The notes below the pieces were generated by a model. It made no database searches. It was not told the origin of the DNA and saw only the letters and a program-made list of their open reading frames with translations. DNA of 14,452 nt from Thermoplasmata archaeon (GTDB lineage: Archaea; Thermoplasmatota; E2; UBA202; DSCA01): the NCBI GenBank assembly GCA_021159125.1, contig JAGGSL010000029.1, positions 1-14,452 on the forward strand, read 5' to 3'. Every line of letters starts with the position of its first letter. Position 1 is the first letter of the stretch. Shown here piece by piece: positions 13,276 through 14,452 of the stretch. The position numbers and the translations under genes are program-made.

Positions 13276-13311
13276 AACTTACCCCTGGTAAGTTACTTAC
13301 CTCTGGTAAGT
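13276..13311. repeat. 36-bp direct repeat, copy at the ATPase 3' end
   Basis: This copy consists of two 17-bp palindromes, ACTTACCCCTGGTAAGT (13277-13293) and ACTTACCTCTGGTAAGT (13295-13311), separated by one T. It is identical over 36 bases to 14401-14436. The second unit contributes the last codons of the ATPase (Leu-Thr-Arg-Gly-Lys), and its stop codon TAA is at 13293-13295. Confidence 0.97.
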
Positions 13312-14372
13312 AAAAGTACACCCTCTTTAATCATTGGGTCTGCTACCAAATATTTTCTTTCTTCATTCCTGCTGATAAATCCATATTTTTCCAATTCATG
13401 AAGATATTTTGAAACCATTTTATCATTTATCTTTTTCCCCTCCTGAGCCTCTAAAAATCTTTTAACTTCAACCCATCTTAGTGGGGTTGAAAGCGCTTCC
13501 AACAATTTCAAATATCTCCTCTTTGCCTCCTTTCTAAATTTAAGAAAATGTTCTATTTCTTTTGCAGTAATTTTTCTACCTTCTTTTTTAACTATTTTAA
13601 GAGAATTATCAACATCATGGGTGATTGAATAATACCCAAAAAGGGTAAGCCAGCCTATTATTCCATCAAAGATTTCTAAGGCCTTTTCTATATCGCTTTT
13701 CTCTATTTCTTTTTTATGTTGCTTAAATCCAAGTTGTAAAAATTCCATTGCATCTTTTTTTCTTAAACGATTTAGTTTTATTAGTTTTTTTGGTCTTCCA
13801 TACAGGTCGCTCTCAGCATCTAATCCTATTATTGAATCAAGTATCCCAACTTCTGAGCCCGCCAAAACCACAGTAATATGTCTTGTATGTTCAAACAAAT
13901 GTGCAATAATTCCGCTAATATTTCCTGCTTTAAGTTTTTGGGCTTCGTCAATGAATATTACCAATTTAGATTTTCTTTTTTCCAATATTTTGCCTATCTT
14001 TTCAAAACTTTTTATTCCTGAGGAAAAAGAAAAGGTTGCACCCATTCCAAATGGGGTAACCGTTATTTCTTTGAGTATATTTTTGAGTTTTAAGTCAATA
14101 AAATTTTCTGTAAGTGCCACTACTGACTCTTGCAAGAGAACGTTGAGGATTTCATTTTGTTTTGGAGGAATAATCCTTCCATCGATAAAGATCTTTGGGT
14201 ATTTTATTTCATTGTATATCACCTTCATTAAACTTGTTTTTCCCATTCTTCTGATTCCTTTAATTACAATGATTCTTTCCCCCTTTTTTATCGAATTATG
14301 CAATTCCCTATATTCTCCTTCAAAATTGTATAAATCTTCTTTTTTTTCTTTTGGCTCGGGATCAAAATACAT
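13293..14372 (-). CDS. Archaeal STAND-type ATPase with C-terminal winged helix, flanked by direct repeats
   Basis: This 359-residue P-loop ATPase has Walker A GIRRMGKTS (39-47) and Walker B LVIFIDEA (137-144). A sensor-1-like Val-Val-Leu-Ala-Gly-Ser-Glu lies at 168-174, followed by the Gly-Arg-Pro..Ile.Leu.Arg-Leu segment (192-203). About residues 285-345 form a winged-helix domain. The Gly-x-Arg-Arg-x-Gly-Lys-Thr-Ser P-loop and this layout match the archaeal ATPase_2 (MNS-like, STAND class) family, expanded in many archaea with unknown roles. The gene looks clearly more A+T rich than its neighbours. It is bracketed by two perfect 36-bp repeats, one just before its promoter and one forming its 3' end. 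No partner nuclease or toxin is visible, though the window ends 80 bases upstream of the ATG. Confidence 0.9.
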   Translation of the reverse strand: MYFDPEPKEKKEDLYNFEGEYRELHNSIKKGERIIVIKGIRRMGKTSLMKVIYNEIKYPKIFIDGRIIPPKQNEILNVLLQESVVALTENFIDLKLKNILKEITVTPFGMGATFSFSSGIKSFEKIGKILEKRKSKLVIFIDEAQKLKAGNISGIIAHLFEHTRHITVVLAGSEVGILDSIIGLDAESDLYGRPKKLIKLNRLRKKDAMEFLQLGFKQHKKEIEKSDIEKALEIFDGIIGWLTLFGYYSITHDVDNSLKIVKKEGRKITAKEIEHFLKFRKEAKRRYLKLLEALSTPLRWVEVKRFLEAQEGKKINDKMVSKYLHELEKYGFISRNEERKYLVADPMIKEGVLLLTRGK

Positions 14373-14393
14373 ATTATGTAAAACAGAAAGTGA

Positions 14394-14402
14394 GATAAAA
14401 AA
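14394..14402 (-). promoter_or_regulatory. TATA-like box of the ATPase gene
   Basis: TTTTTTATC on minus lies 22-30 bases before the ATG. It directly touches the first palindrome of the 36-bp repeat, so a protein bound there would contact or block TBP/TFB. Confidence 0.45.
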
Positions 14403-14436
14403 CTTACCCCTGGTAAGTTACTTACCTCTGGTAAGT
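14401..14436. repeat. 36-bp direct repeat, copy at the ATPase promoter
   Basis: This is identical over 36 bases to 13276-13311. The palindromic units are 14402-14418 and 14420-14436. On the minus strand it lies immediately upstream of the ATPase TATA-like box, where archaeal regulators often bind. The following 16 bases to the window end are unassigned. Confidence 0.97.
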
Positions 14437-14452
14437 TATACTGGCGTGATAC

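Noticed and set aside
13276..14436. CRISPR array (the repeat length of 36 bp is typical)
   Set aside because: There are only two copies, more than 1 kb apart with a full gene between, and each copy is itself a tandem pair of palindromes. No spacers are present.

Overview
The window is a gene-dense stretch of an archaeal chromosome. The archaeal signature is strong: an eL18-uL13-uS9-RpoN cluster, tRNA genes interrupted by bulge-helix-bulge introns, a KEOPS Pcc1 subunit, a Dph6-type diphthamide ligase, a methanogen-type (type 2) seryl-tRNA synthetase, and many genes with a TATA-like box 20-30 bases before the ATG (leaderless transcripts). A euryarchaeal lineage such as Thermoplasmatota or a relative would fit, but the lineage cannot be fixed from this sequence alone.

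Layout. Bases 1-1200 hold two unrecognised membrane or secreted protein genes. Bases 1186-2600 hold the ribosomal/RNA polymerase operon rpl18e-rpl13-rps9-rpoN. It is followed by tRNA-Arg(TCT) with an intron in the T loop, a convergent stand-alone receiver-domain protein, and tRNA-Val(CAC). Bases 3516-5204 (minus) encode a large secreted protein with Asp-box (BNR) motifs. A divergent pair of intron-containing tRNA genes follows, tRNA-Asp(GTC) on minus and tRNA-Gly(GCC) on plus. About 250 bases lie between them and contain a nested inverted repeat. A small four-helix membrane protein (plus) then faces the minus-strand CNNM/CBS-dph6 pair. Next on minus come serS2 and an overlapping operon PAP2-like phosphatase/transferase, GT4 glycosyltransferase and Pcc1. 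After that is an operon of a previously uncalled 54-residue zinc-finger protein, lumazine synthase (ribH) and a short-chain dehydrogenase.

The most unusual region is the right end. A single ATPase gene (ATPase_2/MNS-like STAND family with a C-terminal winged helix) lies between two perfect 36-bp direct repeats. Each repeat is built from two tandem 17-bp palindromes (ACTTACCYCTGGTAAGT). One copy abuts the likely TATA box of the gene. The other forms the end of its coding sequence, supplying the last residues and stop codon. The gene looks clearly more A+T rich than its neighbours. I read it as a compact acquired or mobile ATPase cassette whose palindromes could serve for autoregulation, for recombination, or both.

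How the genes work together: most of the window is housekeeping translation (ribosomal proteins, tRNAs, SerRS, KEOPS t6A modification, diphthamide synthesis on EF-2), plus riboflavin biosynthesis and envelope lipid or glycan genes. The accessory element is at the right edge.
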